From Actinoplanes auranticolor (lineage in GTDB: Bacteria > Actinomycetota > Actinomycetes > Mycobacteriales > Micromonosporaceae), in contig NZ_BOQL01000061.1 in the NCBI RefSeq assembly GCF_018332655.1, forward strand, positions 1 through 64,000: a stretch of DNA of 64,000 bases, written 5' to 3'. Of this stretch, positions 55,646-63,861 are shown one piece after another. Each line of letters begins with the position of its first letter. Position 1 is the first letter of the stretch. The notes under the pieces were generated by a model. That model had not been told where the DNA came from, did no database searches, and saw nothing but the letters and a program-made list of their open reading frames with translations. The position numbers and the translations under genes are program-made.

Positions 55646-56416
55646 ATGGATCTCCGCCGAGTGGACCTGCGGGCCCTCAACTCCCTGACCAAGTACCCGT
55701 CGATCCCGACCTACCACCTGCTCGACGCGCGCAACGGCGGCTTGCAGGACGAGGCCGTGGTCTTCTCCGGGCCGGTCGTGGGCACGGAGAAGGTCGACGG
55801 CACGAACGCCAGGATGATCCTGACGCCCGGTGGTGGCTGGCTGCTCGGGTCGCGGGAGGAACTGCTGCACGCCAAGGGGGACCTGATCGGTAACCCGTCG
55901 CAGGGCATCGTCGCGGCGCTCAAGCCGGTCGTGGAAGCGCTCGCGCCCGTCGCCGGTGACGAGATCAGGGTGATCTACGTCGAGCTCTACGGCGGCAAGG
56001 TGGGCGCGGCTGCCAAGCAGTACACCACCGACCCCACCCGGTACGGCTGGCGGTGCTTCGACGTGCTCGTCCTGCGCGACCCGGCCGAGCAGCTCGGCTG
56101 GCCGGCCGAACGGATCGCCGCGTGGCGTGACGGCGGCGGGCAGACCTTCCTCGCCGAGCAGGAGCTGGCCGGTGCCGCCCGCGATGCCGGGCTCGAGCTG
56201 ACGCCGCGGCTGTTCACTGTGGACGCCGCCGAGCTGCCGACCGACCTGGACAAGACCAGCGCCTGGCTGGCCGCGCAGCTGCCGGAGTCGCGGGTGCGGC
56301 TGGACGCCGGGGCGCCGGGCGGGGCCGAGGGCATCGTGCTGCGCAGCAACGATCGCGGTGTGATCGCCAAGGCCCGGTTCCAGGACTACGCCCGTACCCT
56401 CAAGCGCCGCCGTTGA
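55646..56416 (+). CDS. Rnl2-like RNA ligase family protein
   Basis: A 256-residue covalent nucleotidyltransferase. Motif I is TEKVDGTNAR with the adenylated Lys at about residue 49; motif III is probably VIYVELYGGK; motif IV is EGIVLRSND (about 228); and motif V is AKARFQDY (about 242). The length matches the catalytic core only, without a clear C-terminal domain. It would seal RNA 5'-phosphate to 3'-OH ends using ATP, but polynucleotide substrates are not proven. It lies 4 kb from pnkp-hen1. Its 3' end overlaps the TetR gene by 17 bases. ATG 55646 is preferred; GTG 55577 is in frame. Confidence 0.83.
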   Translation: MDLRRVDLRALNSLTKYPSIPTYHLLDARNGGLQDEAVVFSGPVVGTEKVDGTNARMILTPGGGWLLGSREELLHAKGDLIGNPSQGIVAALKPVVEALAPVAGDEIRVIYVELYGGKVGAAAKQYTTDPTRYGWRCFDVLVLRDPAEQLGWPAERIAAWRDGGGQTFLAEQELAGAARDAGLELTPRLFTVDAAELPTDLDKTSAWLAAQLPESRVRLDAGAPGGAEGIVLRSNDRGVIAKARFQDYARTLKRRR

Positions 56417-56912
56417 GGTGCATCTCCACCGCCGCCGACGTGCGCTCGACGTCGCCGGTGGCCAGGAGATCCAGCAACGCTCCGCGCAGCACCGCGAGGG
56501 TGAGGGTGGCCTGCTCGGTCCCGGGTCGCCCGGCCGTCAGCACGGCGAGCCAGTCCTGCACGGTGGCGCGGGCGAAGTCGGCCCACGGCCCCGCGGGGTC
56601 GACCAGCGAGCGGACGTACGCCTCGGCCCACAGCACGAGCAACGGCCGGTGCTCGGGGACGGCCAGCCACTGCCAGATCTCCGCCACGGGGTCGCCGGTG
56701 GCCGGCAGCCGCTCGAGCATGGCCAGCTCGTCGCTGCGGGCCCGGTCGAGCAGTGCGCGGACCAGGCCGTCCTTGCTGCCGAACAGCAGCAGCAGGACGC
56801 GAGGGCTCGACCCGACGGCCGTGGCCAGCGGCCGTAGCGACATGTCCGCCAGGCCGTGGGCCAGCACGTGGTGGTAGGCGCGTTCCAGCAGCTCAGCACG
56901 TCGGGCCGACAC
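56400..56912 (-). CDS. TetR-family regulator
   Basis: A 170-residue TetR/AcrR repressor. The HTH region is LLERAYHHVLAHGLADMSLRPLATAVGSSPRVLLLLFGSKDGLVRALL; the ligand domain is short. It is divergent from the GNAT gene, and a 24-bp inverted repeat lies between the two starts. It should therefore repress itself and the acetyltransferase. Confidence 0.87.
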   Translation of the reverse strand: MSARRAELLERAYHHVLAHGLADMSLRPLATAVGSSPRVLLLLFGSKDGLVRALLDRARSDELAMLERLPATGDPVAEIWQWLAVPEHRPLLVLWAEAYVRSLVDPAGPWADFARATVQDWLAVLTAGRPGTEQATLTLAVLRGALLDLLATGDVERTSAAVEMHLNGGA

Positions 56913-56922
56913 TCCGCTATGG

Positions 56923-56946
56923 TGACTGAAACAGTCGTTTCAGTCA
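56923..56946. promoter_or_regulatory. TetR operator between the TetR and GNAT genes
   Basis: TGACTGAAAC at 56923-56932 and its exact complement at 56937-56946, separated by AGTC. The 10-4-10 perfect repeat sits 10 bases before the TetR start and 16 before the GNAT start, so binding would block both. Confidence 0.85.
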
Positions 56947-56962
56947 ACTGGGGGAGGACGCC

Positions 56963-57457
56963 ATGAGCGCATCGGAGGCGGTGATCCGGCGTCTGGGTCA
57001 GCCGGGCGACCTGGGCTGGGTCATCGCGGCCCACGGCGAGATCTACGCCGGCGAGTTCGGCTGGGACCCCAGCTTCGAGGCCCTGGTCGCGCGGATCGTC
57101 GCGGACTTCGCCTCGAGCCACGACGCCGAGCGGGAAGCCGCCTGGCTGGCCGAGGTCGACGGCCGGCGCGTGGGCTGTGTGTTCTGCGTCGCCGGGCCGG
57201 AGCCGACGGCACAGCTGCGGCTGCTGCTCGTCCACCCCGACGGACGCGGGCACGGCCTGGGCGGGCGCCTGGTGGACACCTGCCTGGAGTTCGCCCGCGA
57301 CGCCGGCTACCGGACCATGCGGCTGTGGACCAATGATCCGCTGACCGCGGCGCGCGCCATCTACCTCAGCCGCGGCTTCACTCTGGTCGACGAGGAGGCC
57401 CACCACAGCTTCGGCGTCGAGCTCATCGGGCAGACGTACCAGATCGACCTGTCCTGA
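56963..57457 (+). CDS. GNAT-family N-acetyltransferase
   Basis: A 164-residue GNAT enzyme. The acetyl-CoA pyrophosphate loop is HPDGRGHGLGGRLVDTC, matching RxxGxG/A; the preceding strand is AQLRLLLV and the C-terminal motif B is TAARAIYLSRGFTLVDEEAHH. GGGGGAGGA precedes the ATG. The substrate is unknown. Co-regulation with the TetR gene through the intervening operator suggests a small-molecule substrate that also releases the repressor. The stop is adjacent to the convergent LOG gene's stop. Confidence 0.87.
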   Translation: MSASEAVIRRLGQPGDLGWVIAAHGEIYAGEFGWDPSFEALVARIVADFASSHDAEREAAWLAEVDGRRVGCVFCVAGPEPTAQLRLLLVHPDGRGHGLGGRLVDTCLEFARDAGYRTMRLWTNDPLTAARAIYLSRGFTLVDEEAHHSFGVELIGQTYQIDLS

Positions 57458-58651
57458 TCAGTGCGTGAGCGCCGCCATCGCCTCGTCGACGGAATCGGTG
57501 ACCACGATCAGATCCGACTGGTCGCCGTGCGGTGAACGCGCCAGCAGCGGCCGGAGCAGCGCCTCGACCGGCAATGCCGACCAGTGCTCGACACCCAGGA
57601 AGACGAACGCGCCGGACGGGCCGTCGGTGCGGTAGAAGGTCTTCGTCGCCGCCTGGAACACCTCCTGGACCGTGCCGGCCCAGCCCGGGGCGAAGACGAT
57701 GCCCCCGCGGGCCAGGCGCAGGATGGTGTCCTCCCGGACGGCGTTGGAGAAGTACTTGCCGATCTGGCCCGCGAACAGGTTCGCCGGCTCGTGGCCGTAC
57801 AGCCAGGTGGGCAGGGCCAGGCCGCCGTGGGTGAGCCGGCCGACCACGTCCGTCGCGGCCGGTGCCGGGTACGCCGCCCGCACCGCCAGCGCCGCCGCCG
57901 TGTACGGGTCGTGGTCCATGAACTTCGGCGCGGGCGCGAGCAGATCGATCGCCGCGGCCAGCTCGTCCGCCGTCCGGTCGGCGAAGTAGGCACCCAGATT
58001 CGCCGCCTCCATCACCCCGGGCCCGCCACCGGTCACGATCAACCGGCCCGCCTCGGCCAGCCGCCACGCCAGCGTCGCGGCCATCCGGTACGCGGCCGAC
58101 CCGCGCGGCTCCGCGTGCCCGCCCATGATCCCGACCGCGCCCCGGGCGTCGTGCCCGCCGACCCACGCGGCCAGCGCCTTGCCCAGTGCGTTGTCGATAC
58201 CGGCGTCGTGCAGCCGCTGCCCGATCGCCTCACGCAGATCGGGCGCCGCCCTGCCGTGGGCCAGGAAGTGCTCGTAGACGCGGGTGTCGTACATGCCCGC
58301 GAAGCCGTCCCGCTCGAACCCCTGGGCCAGCTCCTCCGGCGTGTACAGGTGCGCCGGATGGGTCGGATAGGGCCGTGCCGCGAACGGTGGCACCAGGTGC
58401 GCGCCCCGGGCGATGAGGTCCATCTCGACGTCGGGACCGGCGAGCCGGCAACCGACGAACAGAGTCTCGCTCACGTCGACGCCGGTGAAGTCGGGCGACT
58501 GCTCGTCGAGCCGCAGCCCGAGCACGATCAGTCCGGCCAGCGACCGCTTGGCCAGGTGGGTGTCGAGTTCGGCGCGCGACTCGATCTCGGACGCGGTGGC
58601 GTCGAACGGCGTCTCGCCACCGAACACGGGCTGCAGGGGATCACCGGGCAT
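57458..58651 (-). CDS. LOG/SLOG Rossmann-fold nucleotide-binding protein
   Basis: A 397-residue protein. The N-terminal 90 residues contain a short pentapeptide-like stretch (FTGVDVSETLFVGCRLAG); the Rossmann/LOG domain follows with VGIMGGHAEPRG (about 173-184), LIVTGGGPGVMEAANLGAY (about 204-222) and APGWAGTVQEVFQ, in place of the PGGxGTxxE of cytokinin-activating LOG enzymes. Members hydrolyse nucleoside monophosphates or bind nucleotide signals. Start ATG 58651, or GTG 58654, lies 18 bases from the start of the divergent ADP-ribosylglycohydrolase gene. Confidence 0.82.
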   Translation of the reverse strand: MPGDPLQPVFGGETPFDATASEIESRAELDTHLAKRSLAGLIVLGLRLDEQSPDFTGVDVSETLFVGCRLAGPDVEMDLIARGAHLVPPFAARPYPTHPAHLYTPEELAQGFERDGFAGMYDTRVYEHFLAHGRAAPDLREAIGQRLHDAGIDNALGKALAAWVGGHDARGAVGIMGGHAEPRGSAAYRMAATLAWRLAEAGRLIVTGGGPGVMEAANLGAYFADRTADELAAAIDLLAPAPKFMDHDPYTAAALAVRAAYPAPAATDVVGRLTHGGLALPTWLYGHEPANLFAGQIGKYFSNAVREDTILRLARGGIVFAPGWAGTVQEVFQAATKTFYRTDGPSGAFVFLGVEHWSALPVEALLRPLLARSPHGDQSDLIVVTDSVDEAMAALTH

Positions 58652-58656
58652 CACCG

Positions 58657-58663
58657 TAGGGTA
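58657..58663. promoter_or_regulatory. Shared symmetric -10 element for divergent leaderless genes
   Basis: TAGGGTA reads TAGGGT on the plus strand (58657-58662) and TACCCT on the minus strand (58663-58658). Each matches TANNNT, and each ends six or seven bases from a start codon: ATG 58651 on one side and GTG 58670 on the other. Neither gene has room for a ribosome site, so both mRNAs would be leaderless. Confidence 0.55.
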
Positions 58664-58669
58664 GCCACC

Positions 58670-59668
58670 GTGAAAAAGGCGTCGGGATCGCTGTTCGGGT
58701 TGGCGTACGGGGACTCGCTCGGCAAGCCGACCGAATTCCAGGACTACGAGACGATCGTCGCGGCGTACGGGCCGGGCGGGCCGCGCGAGCTGACCGGTGA
58801 TCCGGCGCTGGTCACCGACGACACCCAGATGATGCTGGCGGTCGGCGAAGCCCTGGTGGCGGCGGGCCCGCTGACCCCGGCGAGCTTCGAACCGGTGCTG
58901 CGGCAGGCGTTCCTGGACTGGGCGATCAGCCCGGACAACAACCGCGCCCCGGGCATGACGTGCCTGCGCGCATGCGGTGACCTAGCGGACGGCCGGCCCT
59001 GGCAGCGGGCTTCACAGATTCACTCGAAGGGCTGCGGCGCCAACATGCGCGTCACCCCGGTCGGCCTGATGCCCGGGCTCACCGACGCCCAGCGCGCCGG
59101 CGCCGCCCAGCTGCAGGCGGGCCTCACCCACGGGCACGCGACGGGCCTGGCGGCCAGTGAGCTGACGGCGTTCGCGGTGCGCTGGCTGAGCGACGGCCTG
59201 CCCCCGCCGGATCTGCTGCCCCGCCTGCGTGCGCATTGCGCCGACCAGCGGCGGGTCTACCACGAGGACTGGCTCGGCGACCTGTGGCAGCGCCCGGCGG
59301 TGGCATCACCCGAGGAGTTCATCTCCGAGGGCTGGGACGAGAACGCCGCGGCGCTCGACCGGGTGGCGGACGCGCTGCGCCGCGGCGACGCCGGCGGCGA
59401 CCCGTGCCTGGTCACCGGGGCCGGCTGGATCGCCGAGGAAGCGCTGGCCACGGCCTTGTACTGCTATCTGCTCACCCCGGACGAGCCGGTCACCGTGCTG
59501 GGCCGGGGCGCGGCCTCCTCCGGCGACTCGGACTCCATCGCCTGCCTGGCCGGCGGCTTCGCGGGCGCGGCGCTCGGCCTGGGGGCCTGGCCGGCGGCCT
59601 GGCAGGAGCGCATCGAGTACGCCGACAGGCTGCATGCACTAGGTGACGTCTGGGACCAGCGAAGGTGA
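58670..59668 (+). CDS. ADP-ribosylglycohydrolase (DraG/ARH family)
   Basis: A 332-residue ADP-ribosylglycohydrolase. The N-terminal metal/phosphate motif is GLAYGDSLGKPTEF, followed by LVTDDTQMML (TDDT dimetal motif) and, near the C-terminus, ASSGDSDSIACLAGG, which corresponds to the GDTDT of the family with Ser replacing both Thr. It would remove ADP-ribose from a protein or nucleic acid target, or act on a nucleotide derivative. The GTG at 58670 is the first usable start and directly follows the divergent promoter. It ends about 50 bases before DUF3151. Confidence 0.88.
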   Translation: MKKASGSLFGLAYGDSLGKPTEFQDYETIVAAYGPGGPRELTGDPALVTDDTQMMLAVGEALVAAGPLTPASFEPVLRQAFLDWAISPDNNRAPGMTCLRACGDLADGRPWQRASQIHSKGCGANMRVTPVGLMPGLTDAQRAGAAQLQAGLTHGHATGLAASELTAFAVRWLSDGLPPPDLLPRLRAHCADQRRVYHEDWLGDLWQRPAVASPEEFISEGWDENAAALDRVADALRRGDAGGDPCLVTGAGWIAEEALATALYCYLLTPDEPVTVLGRGAASSGDSDSIACLAGGFAGAALGLGAWPAAWQERIEYADRLHALGDVWDQRR

Positions 59669-59720
59669 CATTCACCAACCCACCACCGGAAACCGGCCAC
59701 CGGCGCGGTTGAATAGGCCC

Positions 59721-60143
59721 ATGCAGAACCTCCTTCCCGAGCCGCCGGCCACCCGCCTCCCCGCCGACACCGAGGCCGACGCGGCCCTGGCCGAAGCGAA
59801 GCGGGCCGGCACCGACGACGCCTACAAGACCGTCGCGGCCCGCTTCCCGGCATCCAGCGGTGGCTGGGCTGCGCTGGCCGAGAGCGCCCTGGCCGAGAAG
59901 CAGCCGGTCACTGCCTACGCGTACGCCCGCACGGGCTACCACCGCGGGCTCGACGCCCTGCGCCGCAACGGCTGGAAGGGCCACGGGCCGGTGCCGTGGT
60001 CGCACGCGCCGAACCAGGGCTTCCTGCGGTGCCTGCACGCCCTGTCACTGGCGGCGGCCCAGATCGGCGAATCGGACGAGGCAGCCCGGTGCGCCCAGTT
60101 CCTCCGCGACAGCGACCCGGCGGCGGCCGACGCCCTGACCTGA
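59721..60143 (+). CDS. DUF3151 protein
   Basis: A 140-residue all-helical protein of the actinobacterial DUF3151 family, starting MQNLLPEPPATRLPAD, with FPASSGGWAALAESALAE, AYARTGYHRGLDALRRNGWKG and WSHAPNQGFLRCLHALSLAA, like short TPR-type helices. It sits near fba and purA here, as it does in Mycobacterium tuberculosis (recollection). Function is not established. It is followed by a strong hairpin. Confidence 0.88.
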   Translation: MQNLLPEPPATRLPADTEADAALAEAKRAGTDDAYKTVAARFPASSGGWAALAESALAEKQPVTAYAYARTGYHRGLDALRRNGWKGHGPVPWSHAPNQGFLRCLHALSLAAAQIGESDEAARCAQFLRDSDPAAADALT

Positions 60144-60148
60144 TCGGC

Positions 60149-60180
60149 CGGGCCAGGCCGGAAACCTCCGGCCTGGCCCG
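60149..60180. terminator. Convergent terminator
   Basis: A 13-bp perfect stem (CGGGCCAGGCCGG and its complement), extended by one A-T pair, between DUF3151 and the convergent EspI-like gene. Confidence 0.85.
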
Positions 60181-60187
60181 ATCCTCC

Positions 60188-62824
60188 TTAAAGCCCCTCG
60201 GCCACCGCGGCGGCGATCTTCAGCCAGGAGTCGCGCGTGCCGTTGGACAGGTGGCCGTACCGCAGCGGCTCACCCGAGTCGATCAACTTCTCGTACGGGG
60301 CCAGCAGCACCGCGCGGGTACGGGCCGCGAAGTGCCGCTGGATCGCCGGCAGGTCGATGTCCTTGCGGGTCGGCGGCATCGTCACCACGCTGACCGCCTG
60401 GCGGACCAGCCGCTGCCGGCCGCTCTGCTCCAGATGGTCCAGCATCCGCGCCGCCGTCTCGGCCGAGTCGTTACGCGCGGACATCGTGATCACCAGCTGG
60501 TCGGTGGCATCCATCGCCGCCTGCCAGTTCTGGGCCCGGACATTGTTGCCGGTGTCCACGAAGATCAGCTTGTAGAACCGGCTGACGATCTCCCGGATCT
60601 CGGCGAACGCGCTGGCCGTGAGCATCTCGCCCGCCGTCGCCGACTCGTCGGAGGCGAGCACGTCGAACATGCCCTCGCCCTGCGCCCGCACGTACTGGCT
60701 CAGATCACCGACCCGGCCGTGCGAACCCCGGAACAGATGCAGGTCCCGCATCATGTCCCGCACCGTCCGGGCATGGAAGTCCTGCTGCGCCCGCATGCCG
60801 AGAGTGCCCTGGGTCTCGTTGTTGTCCCAGGCCAGCACGTAGCCGCCGCGCTTCTGCCCGAAGGTCATCGCCAGCAGCAGCACCGCGACGGTCTTGCCGG
60901 CGCCGCCCTTCGGGTTGACCACGGTGACCTGCCGCAGCCCGCCGAAGTTCCGCCGGACCATCTCGACGTCCTGCTTGTACTCCTGCTCGCGCTTGCCCGG
61001 CGCCAGCCGGACCAGGCCCATCGTGCCCTTCTGGAGCATGGCCCGGGCGCCCATGGTGGCGGTGGGCTCGGCCGGTTTGGCCAGCCGCCGCCGGGCGAAC
61101 TCCTCCGCGGTGGGCGTGCCGTCCGACACCCACGGCAGCTGCTGGTAGGGGTCGACGGGTGGGGGCTGCTGGTTCGGGCCGGGGGCCTGCTCACCTTGCC
61201 GTGGTGGCTGCTGGGCCTGCGGGTGCGGCGAGGCGGCCCGGGGGTCCATGGTCGGCGGGAACGGGCCGGGGACCGGGGGTGGCTGGCCGTTGGCGGTCCG
61301 GGGCTGCTGCTCCACCGGCCATGGAGCCGGCTGGCCTTGGTGGGGCTGGCCCTGGTGGGGTGGGGTCGGGCCGGGTGGCACCGGTCCCGCTTGGTGGATC
61401 CCGGCCTGGTTCGGTCCGGCCTGGTTCGGTCCGGCCTGGTTCGGTCCGGCCTGGTTCGGTCCGGCCTGGTTCGGTCCGGCCTGGTGCGGGCCGAGCTGAT
61501 TCGGTCCGGGCTGGTGCGGCGCGGCCTGGTGCGGGCCGGCCTGATTGGGGCCGGGGTGGTGAGGGCTGGGCACGGCTGGGCCTGTCAGGGGCGGTCCGGG
61601 TGGGGTCGGGCCGGGCACGGCTGCACCTGTTCGGCTCGGTCCTGCCTGGTGGGGACCGGGCTGATGCGGTGCCGGCGGGCCTCCCTGCTGGGGTCCGGGC
61701 TGATGCGGTGCCGGCGGGCCTCCATGGTGGGGTCCGGTCTGGTTCGGCGCCTGATGCGGCGGCACCGACACCGGCGCCGCGCCGCTCTGGCGTGAACCGG
61801 TCTGCGGAACGGCGCCGCTCTGCCCGGCAATACCGGTCTGCCCGGCACCGCCGGCCTGACCGATACCGCCGCTCTGGCCACCGCCGCTCGGGCCGACACC
61901 ACCGGCCTGTCCAGCGCCGGTTTGTCCGGCACCCAGCTGTGGGCCGACTGGTCCGGGCCGGTAGACCGCACCCGCGTGCTGCTCGTCTGCGTTCTCGGGG
62001 CTCTGCCGCGGCGTCACCGTCGGGAAGTGCGCCGGCCCGGAGCTGGACACAGCACCGTTCCGCTGCACCGCCCCGGATGCGTCCGTTCCGCTTCGGGGCC
62101 CGGGCACCGAACCTCCGTCGGTCTGGGCCGGCCGCTGCGGCGGCTGCGACCAGGGCGAGTCCGCCGCCGACGGCCCGTCAGGACGCGGTCCACCACTGAT
62201 CGGCGCGCTCGAGTCCGGCCCATGGGCCATCGAGGGCCGGTCGGGCCCCGGCCCTCCGCTGACCGGCGCGCTGAGGGCCGGTCCGTGGGCGGTGATCGAG
62301 GGTCCGTCGGGGCGCGGCCCTCCGCTGACCGGTGCCGCGCCGCCCGCGCTATGGGGCAAACCGTCCGACGTGGTCAGCGGCGGCGGAACGTGCGCGGACG
62401 CCGAGAAGTGTCCCGAATCGGGTGCCGCGGAGGCTCCGGTGCGGGGCGGGATGTTGGGCCAGGGCTGAGCCCCACTGCCGTCCGGGCCGGGCGCCGGCCG
62501 TGGGATCGGCTGCTGGGGCACCTGCGGCTGAGGGACCTGCGGCTGGGCGACCTGAGGCGGCTGTTGGTGGTACATCGGTGGCGCCGGCGGCGGCGTCACC
62601 ACGCGGTCCACCGGCCGGTAGACGCTCGGGTCGCCCTGCTGCGGCGCGGTCACCGGCGGGGCCGGCGGGAGCGGGAAAGCCGGCGGTGCGTCCCGGGGCA
62701 CCGGCTTGCCACCGTGCACCGGAGCGTTCAACTCCTCCGGCGGCCAGAACGGCTCGACGTCCCGGTCGGGTGGCGTGCCGTTCGTACCCGGGACGTAGAC
62801 GCGGTCGGCGTTCTCGTCCTCCAC
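60188..62824 (-). CDS. EspI-like ParA/MinD ATPase with proline-rich N-terminus
   Basis: An 878-residue protein. Residues 1 to about 600 are Pro/Gln/Gly-rich and disordered, with APHQPGPHQAGP and NQAGPNQAGP repeats. The C-terminal 250 residues are a MinD/ParA-type ATPase with deviant Walker A VNPKGGAGKTVAVLLLA, LAWDNNETQG, and Walker B region KLIFVDTGNNVRAQNW. This is the architecture of EspI of the mycobacterial ESX-1 locus. No ESX genes (EsxA/B, EccC) are in this window, so a type VII role is only suggested. The start may be ATG 62824. Confidence 0.82.
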   Translation of the reverse strand: MEDENADRVYVPGTNGTPPDRDVEPFWPPEELNAPVHGGKPVPRDAPPAFPLPPAPPVTAPQQGDPSVYRPVDRVVTPPPAPPMYHQQPPQVAQPQVPQPQVPQQPIPRPAPGPDGSGAQPWPNIPPRTGASAAPDSGHFSASAHVPPPLTTSDGLPHSAGGAAPVSGGPRPDGPSITAHGPALSAPVSGGPGPDRPSMAHGPDSSAPISGGPRPDGPSAADSPWSQPPQRPAQTDGGSVPGPRSGTDASGAVQRNGAVSSSGPAHFPTVTPRQSPENADEQHAGAVYRPGPVGPQLGAGQTGAGQAGGVGPSGGGQSGGIGQAGGAGQTGIAGQSGAVPQTGSRQSGAAPVSVPPHQAPNQTGPHHGGPPAPHQPGPQQGGPPAPHQPGPHQAGPSRTGAAVPGPTPPGPPLTGPAVPSPHHPGPNQAGPHQAAPHQPGPNQLGPHQAGPNQAGPNQAGPNQAGPNQAGPNQAGIHQAGPVPPGPTPPHQGQPHQGQPAPWPVEQQPRTANGQPPPVPGPFPPTMDPRAASPHPQAQQPPRQGEQAPGPNQQPPPVDPYQQLPWVSDGTPTAEEFARRRLAKPAEPTATMGARAMLQKGTMGLVRLAPGKREQEYKQDVEMVRRNFGGLRQVTVVNPKGGAGKTVAVLLLAMTFGQKRGGYVLAWDNNETQGTLGMRAQQDFHARTVRDMMRDLHLFRGSHGRVGDLSQYVRAQGEGMFDVLASDESATAGEMLTASAFAEIREIVSRFYKLIFVDTGNNVRAQNWQAAMDATDQLVITMSARNDSAETAARMLDHLEQSGRQRLVRQAVSVVTMPPTRKDIDLPAIQRHFAARTRAVLLAPYEKLIDSGEPLRYGHLSNGTRDSWLKIAAAVAEGL
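61403..61507 (-). repeat. 15-bp tandem repeats in the EspI-like gene
   Basis: Five identical copies of GGCCTGGTTCGGTCC (61403-61477) and two diverged copies (61478-61507). Read on the minus strand they encode NQAGP units in frame. Confidence 0.93.
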
Positions 62825-62889
62825 GGATGCGACCTCCCCGTATATCCAACGATTCGTACCTGAGTGCTAGTTCAGACTCGCACAACGCG

Positions 62890-63858
62890 TCATCCCGCGT
62901 ACACCGCCCAGGCGCCGGGCTCGGTCCACCACGAGCGTTTGCGATTCATCGTCCCGGCCACGCCGTCGTCGAGGAACTGCAGCTCACCGTCGCGGGGCAG
63001 GACCGACACGGCGCGGCCCCGGGCGCGGCGCACTTCCACCCGTACCCTCGGCTTCTTGAACAGCTGCTTGACCAGCACCGGGACCGCCACCGCGACCTCG
63101 ACCCGGCCGTCGGCCGGGTCCGGCGTGCCGAGCAGCGGCAGGCCGTCGAACTCGGCGTAGGCGCCGGCGTTGCCGATCGCGCAGGCGATGATCTGGTCGG
63201 TGCCGTCGGAGAGTACGGCGTCATCAACCTCGATGCGACCACGCCATGGCACCGCCGCCCCGGCGTCGTCGGCGCCCCCGACCAGCGCGCCGTCCACGGT
63301 CACCGAGCCACCGTCGTTGCGCAGCAGGTCGAGCCGCCGAACCGTGCCGCCGAGCACAGCTGCGGCGACTGCGGCCGGGTCGCGGGGCAGGCCGAGCTGG
63401 GCGGCCAGGTCGGTGCTGTTGGCCGGGTCCAGCGGCAGGATCGCCACCGGCGGCAGGTCCGGCACGGTGCGGTCGTCGGCGAGGTCGGCGGGGCGCTTGC
63501 TCGGCGGGGGCGCGTACCGCCGGACCAGCCGGCGCATCACCGCCCGCAGCTGGCCGTCCGTCGCGGTCGCGACGACCAGCCGCAGCTTGCTCTCCTGGTC
63601 GGGCCAGGCGAGGCCGTCCGGGCGCGCCGGCGCGTCGAAGCGGGCGATGACCGCGTCGATCTCCGCATCCGAGGATGCGGTCACGGTCTCGACCCGCGCG
63701 CCGGCCGCGGTGAGTGCATCCACGCACTTCAGCACCGGTACGCGCGGAGTGTCGCAAATCTCCTTCTCGGCGGAGCCGCAGCCGCCGCACGCCGCACCGC
63801 AGGCACCCGCGGCCGAGCCGCCACCCTCGGCCAGGCTGAGCACGATGACGTCGTACAC
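62890..63858 (-). CDS. Diacylglycerol-kinase-like protein with N-terminal Cys cluster
   Basis: A 322-residue protein. The C-terminal two-thirds look like a DAGK/sphingosine-kinase-type domain (LPPVAILPLDPANSTDLAAQLGLP; LGGTVRRLDLLRN; CAIGNAGAYAEFDG), but the catalytic GGDGT motif of that family is not seen. The N-terminus has cysteines at residues 20, 24, 27, 35 and 45 (ACGAACGGCGSAEKEIC), a likely metal or iron-sulfur site. It is immediately upstream of the window's last minus-strand genes: its start is 4 bases from the purA stop, so it is translationally linked to purA. Confidence 0.68.
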   Translation of the reverse strand: MYDVIVLSLAEGGGSAAGACGAACGGCGSAEKEICDTPRVPVLKCVDALTAAGARVETVTASSDAEIDAVIARFDAPARPDGLAWPDQESKLRLVVATATDGQLRAVMRRLVRRYAPPPSKRPADLADDRTVPDLPPVAILPLDPANSTDLAAQLGLPRDPAAVAAAVLGGTVRRLDLLRNDGGSVTVDGALVGGADDAGAAVPWRGRIEVDDAVLSDGTDQIIACAIGNAGAYAEFDGLPLLGTPDPADGRVEVAVAVPVLVKQLFKKPRVRVEVRRARGRAVSVLPRDGELQFLDDGVAGTMNRKRSWWTEPGAWAVYAG

Positions 63859-63861
63859 GGC

